Assembly (NCBI GenBank): GCA_026169815.1
Contig: JAPFDT010000027.1
Coordinates: 30,647 to 94,646, forward strand
DNA: 64,000 nt
Direction: 5' to 3'
DNA from: Pseudogracilibacillus sp.
GTDB lineage: Bacteria; Bacillota; Bacilli; Bacillales; Amphibacillaceae
Part shown: piece by piece, positions 53,748-62,537 of the stretch
Layout: every line of letters begins with the position of its first letter
Numbering within the stretch: position 1 is the stretch's first letter
Program-made: the position numbers and the translations under genes
The notes under the pieces: model-generated
Told to the model about the DNA's origin: nothing
Seen by the model: only the letters and a program-made list of their open reading frames with translations
Database searches by the model: none

Positions 53748-55268
53748 TTAGTAAAAGCCCATTGGACCTTCATTGTAGCCTACGATAACACTTTTCGTAT
53801 GCTGATAGTTACTTAACATCATTAAGTGGTTTTCGCGTCCGAATCCTGATTGCTTTGATCCACCGAATGTTGCGTGAGCTGGGTATTGGTGATAAGTGTT
53901 TGTCCAAACACGGCCTGATTCAATTGCACGTCCAGCACGGTATGCTGTGTCAATGTTACGTGACCAGACCCCTGCTCCTAGACCATAAACTGTATCATTG
54001 GCAATTTCCATTGCTTCGTCAAATTCTTTGAATGTTGTTACTGCTAATACTGGTCCGAAGATTTCTTCTTGGAAAATACGCATCTTGTTGTCACCTTTGA
54101 AAATTGTCGGTTCAACGTAATATCCTTCTGCTTGGTTACCTTCTAGTTTGTTACGGTTACCACCGATAACTAACTCAGCACCTTCTTCTTTACCAATATC
54201 GATATAAGACATAATTTTGTCTAACTGTTGCTGAGATGCTTGTGCTCCCATCATTGTTTCTGTATCTAATGGGTTACCAATCTTAATCGCTTTTACGCGT
54301 TCGATAACTTTTTCCATAAATTTATCATAAATATTCTCGTGAACTAGTGCACGTGAAGGACATGTACAAATTTCACCAGAGTTTAGTGCGAATAAAACGA
54401 ATCCTTCAATTGCTTTATCTAAATATTCGTCATCTTCATCCATAATGTCTTCAAAAAATACGTTCGGTGACTTTCCACCTAACTCTAATGTTACTGGAAT
54501 AATATTTTCCGTTGCATATTCCATAATCGAACGACCAACTGCTGTTGATCCTGTGAAAGCAACTTTTGCAATACGTTGACTAGATGCAAGTGGCTTACCT
54601 ACTTCTAGACCAGTACCTTGAACGATATTTAACACACCTTTTGGTAAAATATCTTCTAATAATTCCATTAATACTGAAATAGATGCTGGTGTTTGTTCTG
54701 CTGGCTTCATAACAATAGCGTTTCCTGCTGCTAATGCAGGTGCTATTTTCCACGCTGCCATTAAAATTGGGAAGTTCCATGGAATAATTTGTCCAACAAC
54801 ACCCATAGGTTCATTGTAATGATATGCTACTGTATCTTCATCTAACTGACTAATTCCGCCTTCTTGTGCACGAATAACTCCTGCAAAATAACGGAAATGA
54901 TCAATTGCTAAAGGTATATCTGCATTTAATGTTTCACGAACTGCCTTACCATTGTCCCAAGTATCGGCTACAGCAAGCATTTCTAAGTTTTCTTCCATAC
55001 GATCTGCTACAGCATTTAAAACAGCTGCTCTTTCAGTTACTGATGACTTACCCCACGCTTCTTTCGCTGCATGTGCTGCATCAAGTGCTAACTCAACATC
55101 TTCTTCTGTTGATTTTGGTACGGATGTAAACACTTTACCATCAATTGGAGAAGTAATATCTAAATATTCCCCTTTTACAGGTTTAACCCATTCTCCCCCG
55201 ATAAAGTTCTGATATTGTTCTTTAAAATAAACTAAAGAACCTTCTGTATTTGGATTAGCATAAATCAT
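53748..55268 (-). CDS. NAD-dependent aldehyde dehydrogenase (AcoD/ExaC type)
   Basis: A 506-residue aldehyde dehydrogenase. Motifs: [20 protein letters not shown] near residue 155, catalytic Glu in [17 protein letters not shown] near 262, catalytic Cys in [17 protein letters not shown] near 300, and the C-terminal [20 protein letters not shown]. The ICTCPSR form and the total length are those of acetaldehyde-type AcoD/ExaC enzymes rather than GbsA. ATG 55268 follows AGGAGG. Single gene; the substrate is likely acetaldehyde or a similar short aldehyde. Confidence 0.92.
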   Translation of the reverse strand: MIYANPNTEGSLVYFKEQYQNFIGGEWVKPVKGEYLDITSPIDGKVFTSVPKSTEEDVELALDAAHAAKEAWGKSSVTERAAVLNAVADRMEENLEMLAVADTWDNGKAVRETLNADIPLAIDHFRYFAGVIRAQEGGISQLDEDTVAYHYNEPMGVVGQIIPWNFPILMAAWKIAPALAAGNAIVMKPAEQTPASISVLMELLEDILPKGVLNIVQGTGLEVGKPLASSQRIAKVAFTGSTAVGRSIMEYATENIIPVTLELGGKSPNVFFEDIMDEDDEYLDKAIEGFVLFALNSGEICTCPSRALVHENIYDKFMEKVIERVKAIKIGNPLDTETMMGAQASQQQLDKIMSYIDIGKEEGAELVIGGNRNKLEGNQAEGYYVEPTIFKGDNKMRIFQEEIFGPVLAVTTFKEFDEAMEIANDTVYGLGAGVWSRNIDTAYRAGRAIESGRVWTNTYHQYPAHATFGGSKQSGFGRENHLMMLSNYQHTKSVIVGYNEGPMGFY

Positions 55269-55516
55269 AATAATAAGCCTCCTAAATAATCATACAACAA
55301 GCATTCGACTTTTTTCGACAAATCTTGCTGCAATTTCTATTATATTAAGACTCTTGCATTTTCTCAATGAGTTAGCTCAGGATAAACAATGTCAGATTGT
55401 TTGCATTAATCATATAAAATACTTTGTTTGAAAATATAATAAATATTAGGAACGTAGATACTATCTAGCTTCTCCGTAATTTTTCTAAAAATCATTTAAT
55501 ATATTTCTAAAATTAG

Positions 55517-55578
55517 TTGACATCTTATCCGGTTATGGTACAATTTTGTTATCTAATTGATAATGATTTTCATTGTCA
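55517..55578 (+). promoter_or_regulatory. Promoter and Fur box of the siderophore-binding gene
   Basis: TTGACA (55517-55522) and TACAAT (55539-55544) at 16 nt are followed at 55558-55578 by TGATAATGATTTTCATTGTC, a near-perfect Fur box (GATAATGATAATCATTATC). It covers the transcription start and should repress in iron excess. About 190 nt separate it from the gene; the gap has a stray GGAGG followed by a very short frame, maybe a remnant. Confidence 0.88.
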
Positions 55579-55765
55579 TTAATTAAGTTTATTTTTTATA
55601 ACATTTTCTAAAAAACTATAAGGAGGCTATTGATTAAAGTGCTCGTCTAAACGGTGTTGTCGCTGTTATAATAATCTATACATAATAAAAAATGAGTATG
55701 TACAAACTGAAAATGTTATATTAAGAATGAATAAACACAATTTAAATGAGAAGGGGTTTATATAA

Positions 55766-56719
55766 ATGAAAAACTTAAAATATTTATTTGTAATTGGACT
55801 AGTCTTAATCATTGTTGCCGCATGTGGTTCATCTGATTCGGATGATCAAGCAGATTCAGAGGATACAGAAGGTAATGAAAGTGAAACAATTGTCGTTGAA
55901 CACGAATTAGGAGAAACAGAAATTGAAAAAAACCCAGAAAAAGTTGTTGTATTTGATTTTGGGGCATTAGACTCTCTAGATGAATTAGGTGTTGAAGTTG
56001 CAGGTGTAGCGCAAACAAACATCCCTTCTTACTTAGACAAATATGAAAGTGACGATTATGAGAATATCGGTAGTTTAAAAGAACCTGACTTTGAAAAGAT
56101 TGCTGAAATCGATCCAGATTTAATTCTTATCTCAGGTCGTCAAGCGGATTTATATGATCAACTAGAAGAATTAGCACCAACTATTTTTGTAGGTGTTGAT
56201 ACGACTAGATATATGGATTCATTCAAGGAAAACGCTCATATTTTAGGCGAAATTTTTGAAAAAGAAGATGAAGTGAACACGAAATTAGATGAAATCGATG
56301 ATAAGATTGCTACGATTAAAGAACACGCGGAAGACAGTGGTAAAGATGCATTAATCATTTTAGCTAATGATGATAAAATCAGTGCATATGGTCCACAGTC
56401 ACGTTTCGGAATTATCCATGATGTGTTTGGCGTTCCAGCAGTTGATGAAGGTATCGAAGTATCGACTCATGGACAAAACGTTTCATTTGAATATGTAGTC
56501 GAACAAGATCCTGACCTACTATATGTCATTGACCGTAGTGCTGCGATTGGTGAAGAATCAGCTGCAGGAGCAATTGTTGAAAACGTCTTAATGGAAAAAA
56601 CAAAAGCAATGAAAAATGATGATATTCATTATTTAGCTCCAGACTACTGGTACTTATCTGGTGGCGGATTAATTTCAGTTACTGAAATGATTAACGAAAT
56701 TGATGAAAGCTTACAGTAA
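55766..56719 (+). CDS. Iron-siderophore ABC transporter substrate-binding lipoprotein (YclQ-like)
   Basis: A 317-residue type III solute-binding lipoprotein. Lipobox IVAAC near residue 20 and acidic linker; mature domain begins TIVVEHELGETEIEKNPEKV, with VVFDFGALDSLDELGVEVAG near residue 62, DLILISGRQADLYDQL near 120, and YWYLSGGGLISVTEMINEID at the C-terminus. It is closest in pattern to petrobactin-binding YclQ/FatB proteins. ATG 55766 has GAAGGGG. The Fur box indicates iron control. No permease or ATPase gene follows; the gene ends in its own terminator, so the rest of the importer must be elsewhere. Confidence 0.92.
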   Translation: MKNLKYLFVIGLVLIIVAACGSSDSDDQADSEDTEGNESETIVVEHELGETEIEKNPEKVVVFDFGALDSLDELGVEVAGVAQTNIPSYLDKYESDDYENIGSLKEPDFEKIAEIDPDLILISGRQADLYDQLEELAPTIFVGVDTTRYMDSFKENAHILGEIFEKEDEVNTKLDEIDDKIATIKEHAEDSGKDALIILANDDKISAYGPQSRFGIIHDVFGVPAVDEGIEVSTHGQNVSFEYVVEQDPDLLYVIDRSAAIGEESAAGAIVENVLMEKTKAMKNDDIHYLAPDYWYLSGGGLISVTEMINEIDESLQ

Positions 56720-56734
56720 GAATTATTAACAATG

Positions 56735-56791
56735 AAAAGCCCGAATATATAAGACACTTCTAAGGGAGTGTCCATATATTCGGGCTTTTTT
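56735..56791 (+). terminator. Terminator of the siderophore-binding gene
   Basis: AAAAGCCCGAATATAT and GACACT pair with AGTGTC and ATATATTCGGGCTTTT, followed by T-run. Strong in both directions, also serving the convergent lipoprotein gene. Confidence 0.93.
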
Positions 56792-56825
56792 CACACAAAA
56801 ACTTCCACAATAATAAATAAGCTAT

Positions 56826-57350
56826 TTAATCATTTGGTCGTGGTCCATGATGATGACCTTTGTGTGGATGTTTATGGTGCTCTTGATGTCTGTGATGTCT
56901 TTCATGTTTATGATGCTCGTGATGATGACGTGGTTTATCATAGTGCTCACTTTTCTCAATGAATCCAATGATGGCTTCCTCGTCTTCTTCATAATATGTA
57001 TATTGCACTTCATCCCCAACATCTACATACTCAATATCTTCTTGTGCTTCTTTTGTTAATTTAAATTCCGTAACAGTTTCTTCTGTTTCAACTTCAATCA
57101 TATCTTCTGCTATTTGCTCTTTTAAAATCCCTACTTCACTAAAAGTCTCTTCCTCTTTTTCACTAGCTTGACTTTCATCTGCTCCATCTGCTTTATCCAA
57201 CTTTTCTTCTATATCATTTGATTGTTCTTCACTTTCTTCCACTTCATTTGCTTGCTCATCATTTTCTTCGACAGTATCTTCTGTATCACTGCCACATGCA
57301 CTGACTACAAGCACAAACATTAACAATACAATCATGAACATTCGCTTCAT
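56826..57350 (-). CDS. Lipoprotein with acidic N-terminal part and His-rich tail
   Basis: A 174-residue lipoprotein: signal MKRMFMIVLLMFVLVVS with Cys at about residue 19 (VVSAC), then about 55 very acidic residues, a small folded region (FKLTKEAQEDIEYVDVGDEV and YTYYEEDEEAIIGF), and a C-terminal stretch of about 35 residues in which nearly half are His (EHYDKPRHHHEHHKHERHHR continuing HQEHHKHPHKGHHHGPRPND). The tail should bind transition metals at the cell surface. It is convergent with the Fur-controlled siderophore receptor, 35 nt from its terminator. I know no characterised homologue. ATG 57350 has AAGGAG. Confidence 0.8.
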   Translation of the reverse strand: MKRMFMIVLLMFVLVVSACGSDTEDTVEENDEQANEVEESEEQSNDIEEKLDKADGADESQASEKEEETFSEVGILKEQIAEDMIEVETEETVTEFKLTKEAQEDIEYVDVGDEVQYTYYEEDEEAIIGFIEKSEHYDKPRHHHEHHKHERHHRHQEHHKHPHKGHHHGPRPND

Positions 57351-57449
57351 TATTTTTTTATCTCCTTTTTATATGCTAACCTAGTTGAATCAATTTCATC
57401 ATTCAGTTTCAGTATATCAAACTCGAACATTACGTGTGATGATAGAACC

Positions 57450-57618
57450 GTTTACTTTCATTACAGCCGACTGCTTTCTGCGGGCATGGCCTCAACTCTT
57501 GTTACAATATTATCGTATTGTAACAAGGGTTTTCGGACACATGGGTTTCACTATCGTTCACCCACCGAAGAACTTTTGCTTTTCCCGCAAGAGTCAGTCG
57601 GCTTTCATTCAAGTAAAC
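57450..57618. repeat. Palindromic element, type 1 copy
   Basis: The ends are GTTTAC and GTAAAC; CAGCCGACTGCTTTCTGCGG faces CCCGCAAGAGTCAGTCGGCT. The centre is CTTGTTACAATA/TATTGTAACAAG (57498-57509 with 57516-57527). This copy has an extra segment of about 35 nt on the right side (57541-57575) compared with the copy at 6471. Confidence 0.75.
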
Positions 57619-57744
57619 TTAGTTACATAAGCTAAACACGTATTATTATAAACGTTTCTTACTAAATGTTCGTGTTTTTAACCGGATTGTCCTATTATAA
57701 AATTGATCCAGTTATATAATCACCTAAAAGTTAAAAATCACGAG

Positions 57745-57852
57745 TCATTTTTCAGTTAAATCGCTCATATTATCCATATGTAAATGATATGTTTTACCAC
57801 TTAATTCGATATTTTCAGCCTTATAAAGTTTTGGAATAATCACTTCAACAAA
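57745..57852 (-). pseudogene. Short coding remnant
   Basis: The minus strand reads VEVIIPKLYKAENIELSGKT then YHLHMDNMSDLTEK and stop, with no start codon or binding site. It continues the frame of the broken ATPase gene after that gene's stop. It looks like the end of another gene; the family is not known. Confidence 0.3.
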
Positions 57853-57858
57853 AAATGA

Positions 57859-58617
57859 TTATGATTGAAAAAGATAATGCAGTAACCGTTCTTTATCGTC
57901 AAAAAATTGTTTCATTACGGTATAATGATCTGTTTCCTCTAAACTTGTTTCATTCATACCTTCTGTTGTTAATTGCAACAGTTTTGCATGTGGATATGCC
58001 ATTATAATTGGCGAATGTGTTGAAATGATAAGTTGTGACTCTTGTTGCACAAGTTCATTTATTCTTGATAATAACGATAATTGTCGTGCTGGGGACAATG
58101 CCGCTTCCGGTCCATCTAATATATATAATCCTTGCCCTTGAAAACGCTCCATAAATGTAGCAAAAAATGACTCTCCATGGGATTGTTCATGTAAAGAAAT
58201 TCCACCAAATGAATCAATAGCCCGACGCCCAGCTATAGGTTAACTGTCTAATTCTTCTATATAGGTCGCTACATTATAAAACGTTTCCGAACGAAAGAAA
58301 AAGGTATCTTTTGGACGATTAGCTCCGCGAGCAATGCGTAAATAATCATCTAGCTGTGAATGGGAGTCATAATTTGAAAACTGATAATTTTGTGTGCCTC
58401 CTTCTGGATTGAATCCTAACGCAATCGCAATCCCTTCTAATAAGGTAGATTTACCCATCCCGTTTTCTCCAATAATATAAGTAACATTCGGATGAAGTGA
58501 TAACTTATCAAGGTATTTTATTATCGGTAAAGTAAAGGGAAATTCATCATACGATATAATTTGTTCTTTTTTAAGAGATACTGTTTTTACATATTGTGAT
58601 TGATCATCTAACATCAT
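57859..58617 (-). pseudogene. AAA-family ATPase (COG3910-like) broken by an in-frame stop
   Basis: Translation from ATG 58617 gives Walker A YIIGENGMGKSTLLEGIAIA near residue 48 and runs to ATYIEELDS, where a TAA (58240-58242) interrupts. The same frame continues, AIDSFGGISLHEQSHGESFF, to the Walker B-like LYILDGPEAALSPARQLSLL, the THSPIIMAYPHAKLL motif, and the usual end at HYLFQS (57859). Uninterrupted relatives read LDEPEAALSP, so the Walker B Glu is Gly here too. This predicted ATPase is thus doubly damaged. The sequence LHEQSHGESF and general order match stand-alone ABC-like ATPases of unknown role. Confidence 0.85.
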
Positions 58618-58712
58618 CTAGACAACTTCCCTTTCTATTTATTCATTCTAATATATCAATCATACATTTAGCTAATTGTCGTTGCTAAACGACGAAATTT
58701 ATTTTTTATCTG

Positions 58713-58743
58713 TTGACACTAACGTTACGTTATAGTTTATAGT
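58713..58743 (+). promoter_or_regulatory. MerR-type promoter with 19-bp spacer
   Basis: TTGACA (58713-58718) and TATAGT (58738-58743) are 19 bp apart, and the spacer carries the imperfect palindrome ACTAACGTTACGTTATAGT. Long-spacer promoters with an operator between the boxes are typical of MerR/TipA-controlled genes, here probably autoregulation. Confidence 0.8.
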
Positions 58744-58767
58744 AACAAATGTAAGGAGGAGAACACA

Positions 58768-59517
58768 ATGAACATGAAAGTAAAAGAAGTTTCTCATTTA
58801 AGCGGCATTAGTGTACGTACACTGCATCATTATGATGAAATTGGGTTACTTAAGCCAGAATCGACTTCATCATCTGGTTATCGACTTTACTCTGAAGATA
58901 ATCTCGAAACCTTGCAACAGATTTTATTCTTCAGAGAATTGTACTTCCCATTAAAACAAATTAAGGGAATCATTCATAGCCCGTCCTTTGACCGAAAAGA
59001 AGCACTCACACTACATCGACAAACATTGCTCGATAAACGAAAAAGAATCGATAAAATGATTGCCACAATAGATAAAACAACGCAATATATGAAAGGAGAT
59101 ATTCACATGTCTAACAAGGAAAAATTTGCAGGGTTTGATTTTAGCGATAATCGTTATGAAGAGGAAGCTCGTAAACGATGGGGAAATAAAGCAGTAGATA
59201 AGACAAACGCTACTATTAACGCTCTGTCACATGATGAGCAACAATCGCTGGGAGAAGAAATGACTGCTCTGTTCGAACAATTTGCCACGATCAGACATTT
59301 GTCACCAACGTCTGAGAATGCACAATCTGCTATGAAAGAATGGTATCACTTTTTAAATAAAACAGGTCACCATTACTCGCTTGCCGCCTTTAAAGGATTG
59401 AGTGACATATACGTAAGTGATGAACGCTTTACGAAAAATATTGACCAATTTGGTGAAGGATTAGCTCAATTTATGTGTGAAGCAATGACAATTTATGCGG
59501 AAAAAAACGAAAAATAA
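58768..59517 (+). CDS. MerR-family regulator with TipAS effector domain (Mta/TipAL-like)
   Basis: A 249-residue activator: MerR winged helix at residues 3-72 (VKEVSHLSGISVRTLHHYDE, GLLKPESTSSSGYRLYSEDN), a coiled dimerisation helix at about 80-115, and a TipAS ligand-binding domain at about 120-245 (FAGFDFSDNRYEEEARKRWG, and the C-terminal RFTKNIDQFGEGLAQFMCEA). TipAS domains bind thiopeptides or other hydrophobic drugs and Mta activates multidrug exporters. No exporter is next to it; only its own promoter shows the long spacer. ATG 58768 follows AGGAGG. Confidence 0.92.
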   Translation: MNMKVKEVSHLSGISVRTLHHYDEIGLLKPESTSSSGYRLYSEDNLETLQQILFFRELYFPLKQIKGIIHSPSFDRKEALTLHRQTLLDKRKRIDKMIATIDKTTQYMKGDIHMSNKEKFAGFDFSDNRYEEEARKRWGNKAVDKTNATINALSHDEQQSLGEEMTALFEQFATIRHLSPTSENAQSAMKEWYHFLNKTGHHYSLAAFKGLSDIYVSDERFTKNIDQFGEGLAQFMCEAMTIYAEKNEK

Positions 59518-59524
59518 TAAGTCG

Positions 59525-59557
59525 ATAAAGGTTATGATGTTATATCATAGCCTTTAT
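59525..59557. terminator. Bidirectional terminator between merR-like gene and DUF3923 gene
   Basis: ATAAAGG and TATGAT pair with ATCATA and CCTTTAT with one mismatch, and the ends are A/T-rich on both strands. Confidence 0.75.
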
Positions 59558-59781
59558 TATCTCTTACTTACAACAAGATTAATAATTAACCAAATGCCTT
59601 GAAAAAGGATTGGAAAAGTAAATGTAAGTAGTAACACAACAAATGATAGTAACTTGATTTCAGGAGTTTGTATAGCTCCTGTAGCATCAACCTCTCGTAA
59701 CCAAACAAAAGCCGTACCTAACGCAAACACGATTAACCAAAAAATATTGACAACCCACCATAACGTCCATGATATTTTCAT
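59557..59781 (-). CDS. Small DUF3923-like membrane protein
   Basis: A 74-residue protein with two membrane helices (about residues 5-27 and 44-70) joined by VDATGAIQTPEIK, the arrangement of DUF3923 proteins. ATG 59781 follows AAGGGG by 10 nt. Last gene of a group of four minus-strand genes for small membrane or lipoproteins (59557-61400). Function unknown. Confidence 0.75.
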   Translation of the reverse strand: MKISWTLWWVVNIFWLIVFALGTAFVWLREVDATGAIQTPEIKLLSFVVLLLTFTFPILFQGIWLIINLVVSKR

Positions 59782-59808
59782 TGCTGTTAAGCCCCTTTTG
59801 AAAATCTA

Positions 59809-60561
59809 TTATAATTTACGTATGTTACCATCTGCTTTGATAATAATATTAAACCCTGTTGCATTTCCACCTTCAATATGCTGTTCCATTTCAGATACAT
59901 CAATATCCGCTTCAATAAATACTATTTCTCTCTCACCTGGCTCTATTGTCACTTCGTAAGGGCCTTGTTCATTCATTAACGAAAGCATCGGTAAATCGTC
60001 TGGGAAGGTCTTTTCTTCAGGAAATTCAAATTGAAAATCTACTACACTCTTACTATAATTTGCAAAGCCAAGTGTACATTCGCCATGTAAAGTCTCTGTA
60101 TTAGTCATCTCAAATTCACAATCAGCTGCTTCATTGGAATAAGCAATCGCATAAATTCCTGTCGCTAACGTATTTTGAAATAAGTAAACAACAAACGCAG
60201 GAAGTAAACTGACAGTCAATATTGCAAGTAAGACACTTCTGAGTTGATACTTTTTTAATGAGTGAAACAACAAGATTGATCCTAGCAAAAATAAACATAA
60301 GATAATAATGCCGACTGTATGAAAACCTTCTGCAAACCGAATTGGGATATTCAAAATTGTTAGGAATGATTCCCCATATGGAGCTTCATGTGGAAATGGT
60401 ACATTTAGTATCATGACAAGGATAAATAAAATAATAGAGATTTGGAATATCGGCTTATTTTTTACCCATATTTGCTCATGTTCTCTTCCTTTTCTAACTA
60501 CAACAACAATTGCCCAAAAAAATAAACCAAATAATAGTATATAAACGAATGTATGCACCAT
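59809..60561 (-). CDS. Hypothetical membrane protein with C-terminal extracytoplasmic domain
   Basis: About 250 residues. Four hydrophobic segments (about 4-22, 40-58, 83-103 and 115-137) precede an outside domain of about 110 residues with a beta-sandwich pattern (CEFEMTNTETLHGECTLGFA with two Cys that could pair, and SLMNEQGPYEVTIEPGEREI). No family recognised. The start is set at ATG 60561, three codons within the ORF, since GTAGGTG lies a few nt before it. It follows the 84-residue membrane gene by 32 nt. Confidence 0.6.
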   Translation of the reverse strand: MVHTFVYILLFGLFFWAIVVVVRKGREHEQIWVKNKPIFQISIILFILVMILNVPFPHEAPYGESFLTILNIPIRFAEGFHTVGIIILCLFLLGSILLFHSLKKYQLRSVLLAILTVSLLPAFVVYLFQNTLATGIYAIAYSNEAADCEFEMTNTETLHGECTLGFANYSKSVVDFQFEFPEEKTFPDDLPMLSLMNEQGPYEVTIEPGEREIVFIEADIDVSEMEQHIEGGNATGFNIIIKADGNIRKL

Positions 60562-60593
60562 ATCCATCACCTACTCTCGATTAACTACCATAT

Positions 60594-60848
60594 TTATTTT
60601 GCAGCTAATTTTTCTGTTAATGTGTATGCGCCAATTGCTGCGATAAACCCAATGAATAACAACATAAGGAAAGATGGACTACTACTAATCATACTAGCTT
60701 CTTGCATTAATCCACTACTACTCCATGCTGCATCAACATTTGGAGTATAAAGGGTTGTTAAATATAACCCACTTACTATTTCAGCTACAAAGAAAACGAC
60801 TGCAAACAAAACGACAAAACTACCGGCAAACAAAAGATACCTTTTCAT
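60594..60848 (-). CDS. Small two-helix membrane protein
   Basis: An 84-residue protein with hydrophobic segments at about 4-26 and 58-78 and a short extracytoplasmic loop rich in Ser. ATG 60848 has AGGAG 8 nt upstream. Lies between two unknown genes on the same strand, spacing 21-32 nt, so probably in an operon with them. No family recognised. Confidence 0.65.
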   Translation of the reverse strand: MKRYLLFAGSFVVLFAVVFFVAEIVSGLYLTTLYTPNVDAAWSSSGLMQEASMISSSPSFLMLLFIGFIAAIGAYTLTEKLAAK

Positions 60849-60869
60849 TTACACAACTCCTATTAAAAT

Positions 60870-61400
60870 TTATTCTTCAAGTTCGCTTTCATCTAATGGC
60901 AAACCATTATGATAATAACGACTAATCATCAATTTATCATCTTCCTCACGTTCAATCGTCATATCACCTTTTACTTCAATATCACCACTCGCTTCATCTT
61001 GAAGTGATGCTAATTGAACAGTAAAAGTCGCCTTAACCTCATCATCCGTTTCACTTTCAGCTGCCACATCCATATCTTTAATCGTTAATGGACTATTTCT
61101 TGCTTCCGTAATCTCTAAAGGAATAAGAAATTGTCTAGTAGTATTTAATTCATCAAATTCTTCTTCTGTTAAATAAGCCTTAAATTCATTCATATAATCA
61201 ATCATTTCATCCGGATTTTCTAAATCTACCGTAACATTTTCAGTATCATAAAACTTCGTCAAAAACGCTTCCGCAAAGTCATGCGCTTCTTCTAATTCTG
61301 TTACTCCATTTTTCATCTCTTCATCGTCACTACAGCCGACAAGTAATAATGTAAACATCATCACTAAGCTAGCACTTTTCAATAGATTACGGACCATCAT
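60870..61400 (-). CDS. Lipoprotein of unknown function
   Basis: A 176-residue lipoprotein with the signal LLKSASLVMMFTLLLVGC (Cys at about residue 23). The mature domain is alpha/beta and resembles the NTF2-like layout: helices ELEEAHDFAEAFLTKFYDTE and MIDYMNEFKAYLTEEEFDEL, then strands ending in MTIEREEDDKLMISRYYHNG. The start can be the first or second ATG (61400 or 61397) behind AAGGTGG. First gene of the group down to 59557. Confidence 0.65.
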   Translation of the reverse strand: MMVRNLLKSASLVMMFTLLLVGCSDDEEMKNGVTELEEAHDFAEAFLTKFYDTENVTVDLENPDEMIDYMNEFKAYLTEEEFDELNTTRQFLIPLEITEARNSPLTIKDMDVAAESETDDEVKATFTVQLASLQDEASGDIEVKGDMTIEREEDDKLMISRYYHNGLPLDESELEE

Positions 61401-61433
61401 ATAGCCACCTTTTTGTAAAATATCTGTCTAGTA

Positions 61434-61910
61434 TTACATAGCATCTAAAAAAGTTGTCTTCTCCTCTGAACGATCATACAATTGTATGATTTCTTCTTGA
61501 TCACCATTTGTATCCGCATCATTCCACGTCACGACACTGTAAACTTCAGATATATTAGAAAAGTCATCAAACCTTCTTTCTTCCCTTTCTATCGCTCCTA
61601 CATCTTGTTCAAAGACCTCTGTATCTCCAGAAACTGCATATCCTTGTACTTTTTCCTCCTCATCATTGATAACGATAAACGTATCCACACTTAAAAAATT
61701 CACTTTTTTCGTTTCATCTGAATTGTTGCTTTTTAATAGACCATTACCTGCTTTAAAAGCATCAGAGGTTTGCATTAATTCATATCCAGTCAATTGCCAA
61801 TTTTCACTTTCACCTGTTAGAGTAACAAAGTAATTCATATCACTATTAGGTTGTTGACAAGCAGTTAATATAATAAGTAGGAGAATGATATAACTAACCA
61901 TTTTCTTCAT
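61434..61910 (-). CDS. Lipoprotein of unknown function
   Basis: A 158-residue lipoprotein with a clear lipobox (MKKMVSYIILLLIILTAC, Cys at residue 18). The mature part is a small beta domain: YFVTLTGESENWQLTGYELM, VDTFIVINDEEEKVQGYAVS. The start is ATG 61910 with AAGGAG 8 nt upstream; the ORF extends 12 codons further across the binding site. Family not recognised. Confidence 0.65.
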   Translation of the reverse strand: MKKMVSYIILLLIILTACQQPNSDMNYFVTLTGESENWQLTGYELMQTSDAFKAGNGLLKSNNSDETKKVNFLSVDTFIVINDEEEKVQGYAVSGDTEVFEQDVGAIEREERRFDDFSNISEVYSVVTWNDADTNGDQEEIIQLYDRSEEKTTFLDAM

Positions 61911-62001
61911 AATATGCTCCTTCCTAAAACTACCACCTTTATACACACTTTAACATATAAATAACGATGGCAATAGAAGTATATTAATTTTTTATAATTT
62001 A

Positions 62002-62041
62002 AAAACGCTCTCCTTATTATGTTAAAATAGAAGAGCGTTTT
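62002..62041 (-). terminator. Terminator of the universal stress protein gene
   Basis: AAAACGCTCT pairs perfectly with AGAGCGTTTT; the minus strand continues with T5AAA. It starts 15 nt after the uspA-like stop. Confidence 0.85.
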
Positions 62042-62055
62042 CGTGGAATCATACG

Positions 62056-62496
62056 TTATTTAACGAGTAATACTTTACATTCAGCATGTTGAACAACTTG
62101 GTTACTCACACTTCCTAGTATCGTTCCTTTAAATCCACCAAGTCCATGACTACCAATCAAAATAAGATTAACATCCTTCTCACTCGCATATTCAACAATC
62201 GCTCTTCCCGCATTTCGATGTGTATGATCAATAAATACCTCCGCATAAACTGACGCATTATCTAGTGTGTCCAAATTTGTTTTAATCTCATGTAAGTCTT
62301 TTTGTAATTTTTCCGCTAATTCGCGTTCAATATCTCTTGCAACAGCAGGATAATTTGTCATCACATCATAGTTACCAACTACAGCTAGTAAATATATTTC
62401 TGCCTCTGATACAGCTGATGCCTGTAGCTTAACTTCTTTTACCATTTTTTCACTTAATTCAGAACCATCATAAGCAATTAGAAACTTTCTCTTCAC
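62056..62496 (-). CDS. Universal stress protein, UspA family
   Basis: A 146-residue single Usp domain: FLIAYDGSELSEKMVKEV at residue 4 with the nucleotide-contacting Asp, and the ATP-binding signature LILIGSHGLGGFKGTILGSV (G2xG9G(S/T) pattern) near residue 110 followed by SNQVVQHAECKVLLVK. It should bind ATP. Start is GTG 62496 with AGGAGG 8 nt upstream. It lies 41 nt after an amidohydrolase gene on the same strand. Confidence 0.93.
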   Translation of the reverse strand: MKRKFLIAYDGSELSEKMVKEVKLQASAVSEAEIYLLAVVGNYDVMTNYPAVARDIERELAEKLQKDLHEIKTNLDTLDNASVYAEVFIDHTHRNAGRAIVEYASEKDVNLILIGSHGLGGFKGTILGSVSNQVVQHAECKVLLVK

Positions 62497-62537
62497 TTGT
62501 AACTCCTCCTCTATTTATCTGCCTATCTCTCAAAACT

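Noticed and set aside
55640..55665. Tiny frame after GGAGG between the Fur box and the siderophore-binding gene
   Set aside because: Only six codons with the start too close to the binding site; at most a remnant of a lost gene.
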